From Bilamarchaeum sp050303335 (GTDB lineage Archaea > Micrarchaeota > Micrarchaeia > Anstonellales > Bilamarchaeaceae), in the NCBI GenBank assembly GCA_050303335.1, contig JBNLBN010000001.1, forward strand, positions 43,453-107,452: 64,000 nucleotides of DNA, given 5' to 3'. Positions 15,206 through 24,747 of the stretch are shown one piece after another. Numbering within the stretch: position 1 is the stretch's first letter; every line of letters begins with the position of its first letter. A program made the translations under genes and the position numbers. Below the pieces are notes generated by a model that had not been told where the DNA came from, did no database searches, and was given only the letters and a program-made list of their open reading frames with translations.

Positions 15206-17629
15206 TTACTCCTCAGGAGGCGTCTCCACTTGAGATCCTGCGCCCTTGGGGACGACGGCGAAGGTCGCAACCTTCTCGCCATCTTTCAGCCGGAATATCC
15301 TCACTCCCTGCGTGTTCCTGCCAATAACCGAAATGTCCTTCACGTATGTTCTTATCGCCTGGCCGTTCGAACTCATCAGGATGATCTCATCGTCATCGTC
15401 GACTGCGCGAATTCCTACGACATTGCCGTTCCTTCCCTCGGTCTTGATGTTGATGACACCTGATCCTCCTCTTGCCTGTAGCCTGTATTCATCGATAGGA
15501 GTCCTTTTTCCGAATCCGTTTTCAGTAATGGTAAGGAGGGTGGGCTTCTTGCACACGGCTATGCCGACTACATTGTCGTCACCCTTCATCCTGATTCCTA
15601 TTACTCCCTGGCCGGTTCTTCCGATCTCCCTCGCGTCCTCTTCCTTGAACCTGATCGCCTGGCCTTTCCTGGTTGCAATTATAAGCTCCTTAGATCCATC
15701 TGTCTTGCGGACTTCGTCAAGCCTGTCTCCGTCCTTCAGGGTGATGGCAATGATTCCCCCGCGCCTCACGTTCTTGAAATTCTCGAGCGCGGTCCTCTTG
15801 ATTATGCCCTTCCTGGTGCTCATTACGAGGTATTCGCTGCTGTCGAATCTGTCTACAGAAATCCACGAAGTCACCTTCTCGTCCTTCAGTTCAAGCAGAC
15901 TGACCAGCGTCTTTCCTGTCGCATACCTGCCGGTTTCCGGAATCTTGTATGCCTTGAGCCAGAACACCCTTCCCTGGTCGGTAAACAGCATGAGGTAGTT
16001 GTGGTTTTTCGTAACGATAACATCCTGGACGAAATCCTCCTCCTTGGTTTCAGTTCCGATTATTCCCTTTCCGCCCCTGTGCTGTGCGCGGTACTCGTCA
16101 AGCCCGACCCTCTTCACATAGCCCCTGCTGGTTATCGCGATGACCACATCATCATTCGGTATGAGGTCCTCTATGTCAGTGTCCTCTTCGGAATCGCTGA
16201 TCTCGGTCCGCCTCTCGTCATTGTATCTCTCCCTTATCTCGTTCAGTTCGTTCTTGATGATCTCAAGCACCTTGTTGATGTCTGAAAGCACGCTCTGGAG
16301 CCATTCGATCTTCTTCATGAGTTCTCCATATTCGTTCTCTATCTTCTCCCGTTCAAGTGCAATCAGTTTCGAGAGCTTCATATCAAGTATGGCATTTGCC
16401 TGGATTTCGCTCAGGCTGTAATTTTCCATCAACCCTGCTCTTGCCTCTGCAATGTCCTTGGATTTGCGCAGGAATTCCACTATCGGATCTATGTTCTCAA
16501 GCGCTATCCTCAGTCCTTCGAGCACGTGTGCACGCGCCTCGGCTTCCTTCAATTCGTACTGGCATCTTTTTGTTACGATCTCCTTCCTGAATTCTATGAA
16601 CTCATTTATCATGTCATACAATCCAAGTATCTTGGGTTCTTTGCCTACGATCGACAGATTGATGATGCCGAATGTCGTCTGGAGCGATGTGTGAGCGTAT
16701 AGCTGGTTTATCAGGACATCGTAATCATGGCCCTTCTTTACATCCAGTATTATCTCCATTCCCTGCTTGTCCGACCTGTCGTGGATTCCTGAGATTCCCT
16801 CGATTTTCTTGTTCTTGACTGCGGCAACGATGGAATCAATGACGCTCGTTTTGGTTACCTGGTATGGGATCTCAGTGATTATGATCGCTTTCTTTCCTTC
16901 GTCCTTGCCTACTTTTCCCCTGAGCCTGATGGTTCCCCTTCCGCTCTTGTAAGCCTTGTAGATTCCTGATCTTCCGCAGATTATGCCTCCTGTCGGAAAG
17001 TCCGGCCCTTTAACGATGTTCAGCAGCTCGTCTTCGTCCTTGCCGTCAATGAGCGCTATCGTTCCGTCGATTATCTCTCCGATGTTATGTGGTGGGATGT
17101 TAGTAGCCATTCCGACCGCGATTCCTGATGATCCGTTGATAAGAAGATTCGGTATCTTCGATGGAAGATATAGCGGCTCCTTCAATGTGCCATCGAAATT
17201 CTCTCCCCATTCCACTGTCTCCTTGTCAAGGTCGGACATGATCTCTGCTGCAAGCTTTGCCATCCTGACCTCCGTGTACCTCATGGCTGCCGGGCTGTCT
17301 CCGTCGACCGATCCCATGTTTCCCTGACCGTCAACAAGCGTGTACCTGAGCGAGAATGTCTGCGCCATCCTGACAAGCGCATCATAAATGGCACTGTCGC
17401 CATGTGGATGGTACTTACCGAGCGTTTCACCGACAACCCTCGCACTTTTCTTATGGGGCTTCCCGTAAACATTCCCCAGTTCATGCATTGAGTAAAGGAT
17501 TCTCCTGTGAACCGGCTTGAGGCCGTCCCTCACGTCCGGAATGGCGCGGCCGATGATTACCGACATCGCGTAGTCAAGGTAGCTATCCCTCATATCCTTT
17601 TCAATTGGTATATTGACGATCTTTTCCAT
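15206..17629 (-). CDS. gyrA: DNA gyrase subunit A
   Basis: GyrA cleaves and rejoins DNA for negative supercoiling. The 807-residue protein contains DGLKPVHRRILYSM, the DNA-gate region HPHGDSAIYDALVRMAQ, the catalytic tyrosine in AAMRYTE near residue 118 and a C-terminal beta-pinwheel. The GyrA box appears as QHRGGKG near residue 517, supporting gyrase rather than topoisomerase IV. The gene starts 2 bp after gyrB. Archaeal gyrases are of bacterial origin. Confidence 0.97.
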   Translation of the reverse strand: MEKIVNIPIEKDMRDSYLDYAMSVIIGRAIPDVRDGLKPVHRRILYSMHELGNVYGKPHKKSARVVGETLGKYHPHGDSAIYDALVRMAQTFSLRYTLVDGQGNMGSVDGDSPAAMRYTEVRMAKLAAEIMSDLDKETVEWGENFDGTLKEPLYLPSKIPNLLINGSSGIAVGMATNIPPHNIGEIIDGTIALIDGKDEDELLNIVKGPDFPTGGIICGRSGIYKAYKSGRGTIRLRGKVGKDEGKKAIIITEIPYQVTKTSVIDSIVAAVKNKKIEGISGIHDRSDKQGMEIILDVKKGHDYDVLINQLYAHTSLQTTFGIINLSIVGKEPKILGLYDMINEFIEFRKEIVTKRCQYELKEAEARAHVLEGLRIALENIDPIVEFLRKSKDIAEARAGLMENYSLSEIQANAILDMKLSKLIALEREKIENEYGELMKKIEWLQSVLSDINKVLEIIKNELNEIRERYNDERRTEISDSEEDTDIEDLIPNDDVVIAITSRGYVKRVGLDEYRAQHRGGKGIIGTETKEEDFVQDVIVTKNHNYLMLFTDQGRVFWLKAYKIPETGRYATGKTLVSLLELKDEKVTSWISVDRFDSSEYLVMSTRKGIIKRTALENFKNVRRGGIIAITLKDGDRLDEVRKTDGSKELIIATRKGQAIRFKEEDAREIGRTGQGVIGIRMKGDDNVVGIAVCKKPTLLTITENGFGKRTPIDEYRLQARGGSGVINIKTEGRNGNVVGIRAVDDDDEIILMSSNGQAIRTYVKDISVIGRNTQGVRIFRLKDGEKVATFAVVPKGAGSQVETPPEE

Positions 17630-17631
17630 TT

Positions 17632-19512
17632 TTACACATCCAGGTTCTTGACATAAACTGCGTTCTTTTCTATGAATTCGCGCCTCGGTTCAACCGCGTC
17701 CCCCATGAGGATCGAGAACAGTTCGTCTGCAACCATCGCATCCTCTATGGTCACTCTCTTCAATGTCCTTGTTTCCGGATCCATGGTGGTCTCCCACAGC
17801 TGCCCGGCGTTCATCTCTCCGAGACCCTTGTATCTCTGTATTCCGGCATTCCCTCCGATTTCTGTAAGGACTTCCTGGAGCTGAGCGTCGGTGTATGCAT
17901 AGTTTATCTGCTTTCCCTTCTGGATCTTGTAGAGCGGAGGCTGTGCAATGTATAGGTAGCCCCTTTCTATTACATCCTTGAAATACCTGTAGAACAGGGT
18001 GAGGATAAGTGTCCTGATATGCGAACCGTCCACATCCGCATCGGTCATGATTACAATCTTATGGTACCTGATCTTTGAAATGTCGAACTCGTCCTTGAAA
18101 CCTCCTCCTAGGGCCAGCACCATATTCTTGATCTCCTCGCTTGCAAGCACCCTGTGCATGGGCGCCTTCTCGACATTCAGGATTTTCCCCCGAAGCGGGA
18201 GTATTGCCTGGTAGCTCCTGTCCCTTGCCTGCTTGGATGTTCCGCCTGCCGAATCCCCCTCAACAATGTAGAGCTCTGCCTTTGACGGATCCTGCTCGCT
18301 GCAGTCTGCAAGCTTTCCTGGAAGAAGGCTGCTTTCAAATACGTTCTTCCTCCTGATAAGGTCCTTCGCTTTTTGCGCAGCTTCCCTTGCTTCCATCGAG
18401 TTAACGATCTTTGCGCAGATGTTCTTCGCGTCGTCGGGGTGCTCTTCAAGGTATGTCTTGAACGTTTCGTATACCATGCTGTCGACAGCCCCCCTAACCT
18501 CGCTGTTTCCAAGTTTCGTCTTGGTCTGTCCTTCGAACTGGGGCTCCTGGACCCTTGCGCTGATTACAGCCGTAAGGCCCTCCATTATGTCGTCCCCAGT
18601 GATCTTCTTGTCCTCCTTCACAACCCTGTTCTGCTTGACATAGTCGTTGATGACCCTTGTCAGTGCGGTCCGGAATCCTGTCAGGTGCGTTCCGCCTTCG
18701 ATAGTCTTGATGTTGTTTACGAAACTGTAGATCATGGGACTGAAGCTGTCCGTGAACTGCATCGCAACCTCTATTTCGACGTCATTCGAGATCTTCTCAA
18801 AATAGTATGCCTCATGCAGCTTGTTCCTTGCCTTGTTGAGATGTGATACGAACTCCTTGATTCCCCCCTCAAAGAAGAATTCCTCCCTTCTGTCATTCCT
18901 CTCGTCACTTATCACTATCCTTAGGCCCTTGTTCAGGAAGGCGAGTTCCATCAGCCTTTCCTTCAAATAATCATATTCAAATTCCGTCTTCTCGAAAATC
19001 TGCGCGTCCGGCTTGAACCTGACGTAAGTGCCATGCGAATCACTATCCTGCTTCACCTGCATGGGCTCGGTCATCTTTCCCCTGCTGTAACCGATTGTAT
19101 GTACCTTCCCGTCCCTGTGTACCTCGATCGTCATCCATTCCGAAAGCGCGTTGACGACGCTCATCCCAACCCCGTGGAGTCCTCCGGATACCTTATATGC
19201 CTTTTTTCCGAATTTCCCGCCTGCGTGGAGGGAACTTGAAACCAGCTCCAGAGCCGATTTTCCGCTTGCGTGCTTGTCGACAGGGATTCCCCTTCCGTTG
19301 TCCCTGACCTCCGCCCAGCCGTCCTTTCCGAGGGTAAGTTCTATCCTGTCACAGTAGTTTGCAAGGGCTTCGTCGATACTGTTGTCGATTATTTCGTAAA
19401 TAAGATGGTGCAGTCCCCTTTTGCTGGTATCACCAATGTACATACCCGGCCTTCTTCTAACACCTTCAAGACCCTCTAAAACTTGTATTTCCTTTGCTGT
19501 GTATTCATCCAT
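17632..19512 (-). CDS. gyrB: DNA gyrase subunit B
   Basis: GyrB supplies ATP hydrolysis. The GHKL ATPase shows DNGRGIPVD and GGLHGVGMSVVNALS. The Toprim domain shows YIVEGDSAGG and TDADVDGSHIRTL, and the C-terminus has the QRYKGLGEMN region. At 626 residues it is the short form without the large insertion of some proteobacterial GyrB proteins. It is transcribed ahead of gyrA; a TATA-like box about 20-25 bp upstream suggests a leaderless start. Confidence 0.97.
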   Translation of the reverse strand: MDEYTAKEIQVLEGLEGVRRRPGMYIGDTSKRGLHHLIYEIIDNSIDEALANYCDRIELTLGKDGWAEVRDNGRGIPVDKHASGKSALELVSSSLHAGGKFGKKAYKVSGGLHGVGMSVVNALSEWMTIEVHRDGKVHTIGYSRGKMTEPMQVKQDSDSHGTYVRFKPDAQIFEKTEFEYDYLKERLMELAFLNKGLRIVISDERNDRREEFFFEGGIKEFVSHLNKARNKLHEAYYFEKISNDVEIEVAMQFTDSFSPMIYSFVNNIKTIEGGTHLTGFRTALTRVINDYVKQNRVVKEDKKITGDDIMEGLTAVISARVQEPQFEGQTKTKLGNSEVRGAVDSMVYETFKTYLEEHPDDAKNICAKIVNSMEAREAAQKAKDLIRRKNVFESSLLPGKLADCSEQDPSKAELYIVEGDSAGGTSKQARDRSYQAILPLRGKILNVEKAPMHRVLASEEIKNMVLALGGGFKDEFDISKIRYHKIVIMTDADVDGSHIRTLILTLFYRYFKDVIERGYLYIAQPPLYKIQKGKQINYAYTDAQLQEVLTEIGGNAGIQRYKGLGEMNAGQLWETTMDPETRTLKRVTIEDAMVADELFSILMGDAVEPRREFIEKNAVYVKNLDV

Positions 19513-19595
19513 GTTAAAACCATTAGTATTTTTGTCAATTTTACGTCGGGAAAATAGACCTAAAAATTAATGTTGAAGAGTCTTTAAATTCGTTT

Positions 19596-21815
19596 TCATT
19601 GGTCGATTATTTTCATCTTCGCCTTCCACTTCTCAATGGCCTCGTTGAACCTCTCCTTCCTGACAAAAAGGACCGATTCGCTTGCCTTCCCCTTCATGTA
19701 CACTATGACCTTTGAGTTGCCCTGGCAAACAAAACTCTGCGGGTCGTGCTGCCCCAGTTTCTTTGCAAGGCTCTTGATGTAATTCCTCAGTTTCAGCGCA
19801 AGCGCCTTCTTAACCGTTCCGCTTCCCTCGCTGAATTCCGACATCTCAATCTTGTCATGCCTGATTACCAGTATTCCTTCGACAAGGTCCTTGACAATCA
19901 GGCCGTGGATGATATTGTCTACCGAGACCGTCTTTCTCTTCAACCCGTCATGGTCGAGCGAGACATCTTCGTGTTCTGTCGCGTATTTGTTCAGTGCCCA
20001 GATGCGAAGTGATGCCGGTATCGTCATGAGGGATGCTGAGTAGACCTCATTCTGTTCGTCCAGAATCTTGGTGATGCTGTCCGACCATGCCGGCCAGTTG
20101 GTATCTGCTGATGCCTTCTTTTCATTCAGGCTCTTGATCGCGCCTTCAACCGATGCAAGGTTGTCATCGATTACTGATTTGGTCTGTGCAGTGATCTTGG
20201 AGGAGAGCTTCTTCACGTCAAGCCCCTTTGCAGATGTGAGGATATCGTATTCCCTGCTGAATTCGAAATTTTCCTTTGTGTACTGGTTGATAAGATCAGC
20301 CAGTTCCTGAATCTTCTCCTCGAGCTTTGCAGCCTTTGCCATGTACATATCCTTCTCATGCCTGATGACCATACCGTATGCGCGCTCGAGTATGGTGATC
20401 TTCGTCAGGTTCTCGAATGCAAGGTAAAGCATGAGTATTCCGATCGCGCTGAGCCCGAATCCGAGTATTCCCAGTTCGCTCTTTATAAGTGTTTCAAACG
20501 TTTCCGTGATCGGAGGAATCGTGGTGGGCTGGTCGCTCAGGAATTCGCTTACATAGAATCCGATTGCAAGGAAGACGATCGCGATCACTATGTCGCTCTT
20601 CCATGTGACTGCCGTTCTTCCGAATGCCCTCCTGAATCCTGCAGTAAATGTAGCCCCTGCCGCCCTCTCGCTGACCAGTACGAATGCAAGGATTATGATG
20701 TTGTAGATCAGGAGCAGTATCGCGATTGTGATTCCGATTGCGAATCCAAGTGAGAGGAAATAGTTGCCCAAAATTGACTGTACGATGTCGAAAATAGCTG
20801 AAGTGAGGAAGAATCCCCCGAGGCCTATATTCGAGGTCCTGATTTCAGGCCTTTCAATGGCGTTCAGCAGTTCCTCAGGAGGCTTGTTTGAGCTGAATTC
20901 ATAGCCCACCATATATCCGTTCTTGTTAGGCATCCTGGAATTCCAGACTATTACCGTATCGGCATTCTTTGTTACGTCTATCTTCTGTATGGAGAATACG
21001 TCATCCGGCTCAATGAATCGCACATGGTCCGTGATTCCGGCGGATATCAGTTCTGTTCCCTCTTCGGACTGCGGACTCATGAGGATCACTACTGTGTACT
21101 CATAGCCTTCAACCGAAGTACTGTATTCCCCGAGTTTCTTGGCAGCACTTATTGCGTATTGCGTTCCGAAATCGCTGTATGAACAAAGGTTGAGGTTGTT
21201 ATAGAGGGGGTTGGAATTGATGCTCGAGACCCTCGAAACCATGTCCCTCGTTATCTGGAGGAACTCATTCTTCTCTTCGATGCTCTGGTTCCTTAGCCCA
21301 AGGACCATCCTCCTTGAATCAAGAATCAATGACCTCAATTCGGTGTTATCCTGGACGTATGTGATCATCGAGTCTGTCAGCACTTCGTCAAAGTCCTCTG
21401 CTATCGACCTGCATCTTGTTGTGGAAGAGCAAAGCCTGCTGCATGTTGTGATGTCCGAGCAGACGACGTTCAATATACCTATGTTCTTGCTGCATGCCGC
21501 ATCTGCCTGGATCCTGGACTGGGAGAACTCGTCAAGGTCTGAATCCGCAAAAAGCAGGTCCACGTCAGTAAGATTACTGTCCAGCGCAGTATACTCTGCC
21601 CTGGTTTTTGTCGAGACGGTGACAAACCTCTGGACCTTCATGTTCCCCGCTTCGAAGGGGGAATATGTTATTGCCACATAATCGCTGATCCCGTCCCCAT
21701 CAATATCCTCTGATACTGTATTCATGACATTCTCGTTTCCAAGCCCGGAATAATTAGAGTCTTCTATGCATCCGAACGCGACAAGGAATATTAATAACAG
21801 ATATATTGCACGCAT
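19596..21815 (-). CDS. Orphan membrane lipoprotein with Ca-loop and cytoplasmic coiled coil
   Basis: I do not recognise this 739-residue protein. A lipoprotein signal (MRAIYLLLIFLVAFGC) is followed by a calcium-loop-like DIDGDGISD and an extracytoplasmic domain of about 320 residues with a cysteine cluster near 100-130. Three or four membrane helices lie between about residues 335 and 475. The rest is a cytoplasmic coiled coil and a basic globular domain. The ATG at 21815 is preferred over 21824 because a TTTTAAAA box is centred 26 bp upstream of it. The layout suggests a sensor or envelope-to-cytoplasm linker. Confidence 0.8.
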   Translation of the reverse strand: MRAIYLLLIFLVAFGCIEDSNYSGLGNENVMNTVSEDIDGDGISDYVAITYSPFEAGNMKVQRFVTVSTKTRAEYTALDSNLTDVDLLFADSDLDEFSQSRIQADAACSKNIGILNVVCSDITTCSRLCSSTTRCRSIAEDFDEVLTDSMITYVQDNTELRSLILDSRRMVLGLRNQSIEEKNEFLQITRDMVSRVSSINSNPLYNNLNLCSYSDFGTQYAISAAKKLGEYSTSVEGYEYTVVILMSPQSEEGTELISAGITDHVRFIEPDDVFSIQKIDVTKNADTVIVWNSRMPNKNGYMVGYEFSSNKPPEELLNAIERPEIRTSNIGLGGFFLTSAIFDIVQSILGNYFLSLGFAIGITIAILLLIYNIIILAFVLVSERAAGATFTAGFRRAFGRTAVTWKSDIVIAIVFLAIGFYVSEFLSDQPTTIPPITETFETLIKSELGILGFGLSAIGILMLYLAFENLTKITILERAYGMVIRHEKDMYMAKAAKLEEKIQELADLINQYTKENFEFSREYDILTSAKGLDVKKLSSKITAQTKSVIDDNLASVEGAIKSLNEKKASADTNWPAWSDSITKILDEQNEVYSASLMTIPASLRIWALNKYATEHEDVSLDHDGLKRKTVSVDNIIHGLIVKDLVEGILVIRHDKIEMSEFSEGSGTVKKALALKLRNYIKSLAKKLGQHDPQSFVCQGNSKVIVYMKGKASESVLFVRKERFNEAIEKWKAKMKIIDQ

Positions 21816-21853
21816 GTGAAACATTTATTAGGCTTCTTTTAAAACCTTACCTC
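21816..21853. promoter_or_regulatory. Compact divergent promoter for the orphan lipoprotein and cca
   Basis: Only 38 bp separate the divergent starts. TTTTAAAA at 21837-21844 is centred 26 bp from the minus-strand ATG (21815). TTTATTA at 21824-21830 is centred 27 bp from the plus-strand ATG (21854). Each box therefore lies closer to the other gene's start, and both messages would be leaderless. Confidence 0.55.
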
Positions 21854-23080
21854 ATGAAGGAAGTTTTAGCCAAGATCAAGCCCTCAAAGGAGGAGCTCCA
21901 GACAGAGATTAATTTCGCAAACAAGCTGATCGACCACATCAGGATGCACGTCCCGGACAAATGCGAAGTGGTGCTGACAGGCTCGGTTGCGAAAAAGACG
22001 TTCCTGAAGAACAAGAAGGACGTTGACATATTCATTCTTTTCAGCATTGACACACCAAGGGAATCGCTCCAGCCGATAATAAGATCGATAATGGACAAAG
22101 CATTTCCAACCCTCGGCTACCAGCTGAGCTATGCAGAGCATCCCTATGTCCGCTTCCATATCAGCGGCCGGAAAGTCGATCTCGTTCCAGCCTACAAGAT
22201 ATTGAATGCCAGCGAGAGGGTCAGTGCCGTTGACCGTTCCATCCTCCATACCAAGTTCATCATGAAGAACCTGAAGGAGAAGCAAAGGGACGAGGTGCTC
22301 CTCCTGAAGCAGTTCCTGAAGGCCAATTCCCTTTACGGGGCAGAGATCAAGATCAAGGGCTTCTCAGGCTACCTCTGCGAGCTCCTGATCGTCCATTACG
22401 GGAGCTTCAAAAAGCTCCTGCAGGCGTCAAAAGACTGGGACAGGGTCTTTATAGACATAAAAAAATACCACAAAAAGAAGACTGATGCTTTCGGAGATTT
22501 TGCGGTTATCGATCCGACCGACAAGGACCGCAACGTTGCAGCAGCCCTAAGTGCCCAGAACATATCGATATTCAGGAAACTTGCAAGGGCCTACCTGAAA
22601 AAGCCCGACAGGAAATACTTCTTCAAGCCGCCCGAATCGTTCGAAAAGAAGATATCAAGGCTCGGCCGGGAAAGAAAGAAGCTCCTCCTATCCCTTCCGA
22701 GGCCTGATGTTGTAGACGACATCCTCTGGGGCCAGCTTTACAAGCTGGTCAAGCAGCTGGAAGCACAGCTCAGGGATTACGAGCCGAGGATAATAGCAGA
22801 CGATTCGAGGCACATGGTGCGAATAGCATTCCTTCTCAAACGGGACCGCCTGCCTCCGACAATGCTTGTCGAGGGCCCTCCGCTTTCAATGAAAACCCAT
22901 CTTGCAAAATTCAAGAAGGCCCATAAGGATACGGTAACGAAAAAGGGCAAGATCTATGCAAGGGTCAAGCGGCCCGTGACAAAAGCAGCCGATGCTATAA
23001 TGGAGTACATGCGGAAATTCAGCGCCACCGATTCGCACCTGGCTTGCCAGGAGGAACTGATAATCCTCGAGAAGCTCTAG
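21854..23080 (+). CDS. cca: Class I CCA-adding tRNA nucleotidyltransferase
   Basis: This enzyme adds CCA to tRNA 3' ends, needed because the tRNA gene in this window does not encode CCA. The nucleotidyltransferase signature is GSVAKKTFLKNKKDVDIF, with the two catalytic aspartates, and a third acidic residue in RKVDLVPAY. Length 408 is close to the usual archaeal size of about 440. The start at 21854 matches the leaderless promoter and the family N-terminus. The 3' end shares CTAG with the convergent nuclease gene. Confidence 0.94.
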   Translation: MKEVLAKIKPSKEELQTEINFANKLIDHIRMHVPDKCEVVLTGSVAKKTFLKNKKDVDIFILFSIDTPRESLQPIIRSIMDKAFPTLGYQLSYAEHPYVRFHISGRKVDLVPAYKILNASERVSAVDRSILHTKFIMKNLKEKQRDEVLLLKQFLKANSLYGAEIKIKGFSGYLCELLIVHYGSFKKLLQASKDWDRVFIDIKKYHKKKTDAFGDFAVIDPTDKDRNVAAALSAQNISIFRKLARAYLKKPDRKYFFKPPESFEKKISRLGRERKKLLLSLPRPDVVDDILWGQLYKLVKQLEAQLRDYEPRIIADDSRHMVRIAFLLKRDRLPPTMLVEGPPLSMKTHLAKFKKAHKDTVTKKGKIYARVKRPVTKAADAIMEYMRKFSATDSHLACQEELIILEKL

Positions 23081-24315
23081 ATCTCGATGACGTCGCCGCC
23101 CTTCGGGGCGATAGCGTCGTATCCGAAGTTCTCGTTCAGTTCCTGTGCAAACCCGGCAGTACTGTCCCCATGGATCAGCACTATCTTTTCAGGGTTGGCG
23201 TGCTTGATGAAATTCAGCAGGTCAGCACGTCCTGCATGCGCCGAGAAGTCAAGGTATTCCCATGGTATGTCCACGTGGAGCTCCTCCCCGTCCTTGATTA
23301 TGTAGCCCTCGTTCTGGAGATACCAGCCATTCGTTTCCTCCACGCAGTATCCCGTGAAGCAGAGCTTCGACTGTGCGTTGGAATGGAACAGGTAATTGAG
23401 AATAGGGCCGCCGTTCATCATTCCGGCGCTCGATATGATAATTGAAGGTTCCCTGGTTGCCGCCTTCTTGTCAGGTATCCCCTCGACCATCCTTACATTA
23501 CGCACGGCATCCCTGAATCCACGCGGATCCCTAAGGTATTTCGGATGGCTCTGGTAGATCCTTGTAACCTCCCGTCCCATGCCGTCTACATAGACCGGAA
23601 TCTCCTGATCATAGTTCCTGATTGTCGCGATCAGTTCCTGGGTTCTCCCAACCGCGAAAGAGGGAAGCAGGAAGTTTCCGCCATTGTCTATTGTTTCATA
23701 TATATGGTCCATAAGAGTCTCGTCCAGTTCCTTCCTGTCCGGATGCTCCCTGTTGGCATATGTGCTTTCTATTACAAGGACATCGACGTCTTCATAGAAC
23801 CCCGCTCCGCTGTGCATGAACGTATCCTGTCCCTTGAAGTCTCCAGTGTAAAAAACCCTCTTGCCTTGGAACTCTATATCCACCATTGACGATCCTGCGA
23901 TATGCCCTGCATCATGAAGGACCACTCCCGTTTCTCCGAATGACCTGGGCTGCTCGTAGAGGATTGGATCCCATCTCTTGAATGACCTCTTGAAGTCTGC
24001 AAGGTTGTATGGAAGCCCGTCCCCCATTATCTTCATCGAGTCCTTCCAGAGCAGTTCCACTATGTCCTTTGTTGGAGGGGTCGAATACCATCTCATATTC
24101 CTGTGCTTGAAAAGGGAAGGCACACATCCGCTGTGGTCGAGGTGTGCATGAGTAAGTATCGCGAGATCAGGTTCGTTCCCCTTGATCGGGAATTTGGCCG
24201 ATCCGCTCTCATCGAATAGTTTTATTCCGTAATCTAGCATGATTTTTTTGTCGGTGTGGAGAAGGAAGGCGCTTCTTCCGACTTCCCCTGAGGCTCCTAA
24301 ACATTCAATCTTCAT
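23077..24315 (-). CDS. Beta-CASP metallo-beta-lactamase ribonuclease (CPSF-like)
   Basis: The 412-residue protein has the metallo-beta-lactamase motif HAHLDHSG, further metal ligands in DAGHIAGSS and YTGDFKGQD, and the beta-CASP motifs IESTYANREH, SFAVGRTQEL and a C-terminal histidine in DFSAHAGRADLL. This is the arrangement of archaeal CPSF/RNase J-like exo- or endoribonucleases in RNA processing. It lacks the N-terminal KH domains of aCPSF1, so it is closer to aCPSF2. Its promoter is shared with the divergent K+ channel. Confidence 0.9.
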   Translation of the reverse strand: MKIECLGASGEVGRSAFLLHTDKKIMLDYGIKLFDESGSAKFPIKGNEPDLAILTHAHLDHSGCVPSLFKHRNMRWYSTPPTKDIVELLWKDSMKIMGDGLPYNLADFKRSFKRWDPILYEQPRSFGETGVVLHDAGHIAGSSMVDIEFQGKRVFYTGDFKGQDTFMHSGAGFYEDVDVLVIESTYANREHPDRKELDETLMDHIYETIDNGGNFLLPSFAVGRTQELIATIRNYDQEIPVYVDGMGREVTRIYQSHPKYLRDPRGFRDAVRNVRMVEGIPDKKAATREPSIIISSAGMMNGGPILNYLFHSNAQSKLCFTGYCVEETNGWYLQNEGYIIKDGEELHVDIPWEYLDFSAHAGRADLLNFIKHANPEKIVLIHGDSTAGFAQELNENFGYDAIAPKGGDVIEI

Positions 24316-24336
24316 CTTTTTACCTTAACATACAAT

Positions 24337-24344
24337 AATTATAA
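24337..24344. promoter_or_regulatory. Single TATA-like box shared by divergent genes
   Basis: AATTATAA is centred at 24340.5, which is 25.5 bp from the minus-strand start at 24315 and 26.5 bp from the plus-strand start at 24367. One near-symmetric box could serve both leaderless genes, with starts 52 bp apart. Confidence 0.5.
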
Positions 24345-24366
24345 ACTTCTTCTTCAATTCTATTCC

Positions 24367-24747
24367 ATGCGAAATGATTCGGTCGTAACCAACCTTATGA
24401 ACATGCTTTCTTTTCTGGCAATCCTGTATGCCGTATCAGTTCCTTTCTACATGCATTTCGAGGGCTGGAGGCTTATCGATGCAGTATATTTCACCACAAT
24501 GACAATTACGACCGTCGGATTCGGGGACATTGTCCCTGAAACCGACATCTCAAAAATATACACCATGTTCCTTGCCTTTGCAGGAATATCAGTGCTGTTC
24601 TACCACATAACCCACATCGGGCAGTTCAGGGAAAGGGCGATAGATCCGCATGTAAAGTCGCAGATCAACATGCTCAGGAACCTCACGCACATTTACGGGG
24701 TCAAGAAAAGGGACATAACGAAGATCAAAAAGAAGATGGAAAAATGA
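24367..24747 (+). CDS. Two-transmembrane potassium channel
   Basis: This 126-residue protein has a first helix (SFLAILYAVSVPFYM), a pore loop with the K+ selectivity filter TTVGFGD, a second helix (FLAFAGISVLFYHITHI) and a short basic tail. That is the minimal KcsA-like 2TM layout; no RCK ligand-binding domain follows. It would form a tetramer. It leads a plus-strand module and overlaps the next gene by ATGA. Confidence 0.9.
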   Translation: MRNDSVVTNLMNMLSFLAILYAVSVPFYMHFEGWRLIDAVYFTTMTITTVGFGDIVPETDISKIYTMFLAFAGISVLFYHITHIGQFRERAIDPHVKSQINMLRNLTHIYGVKKRDITKIKKKMEK

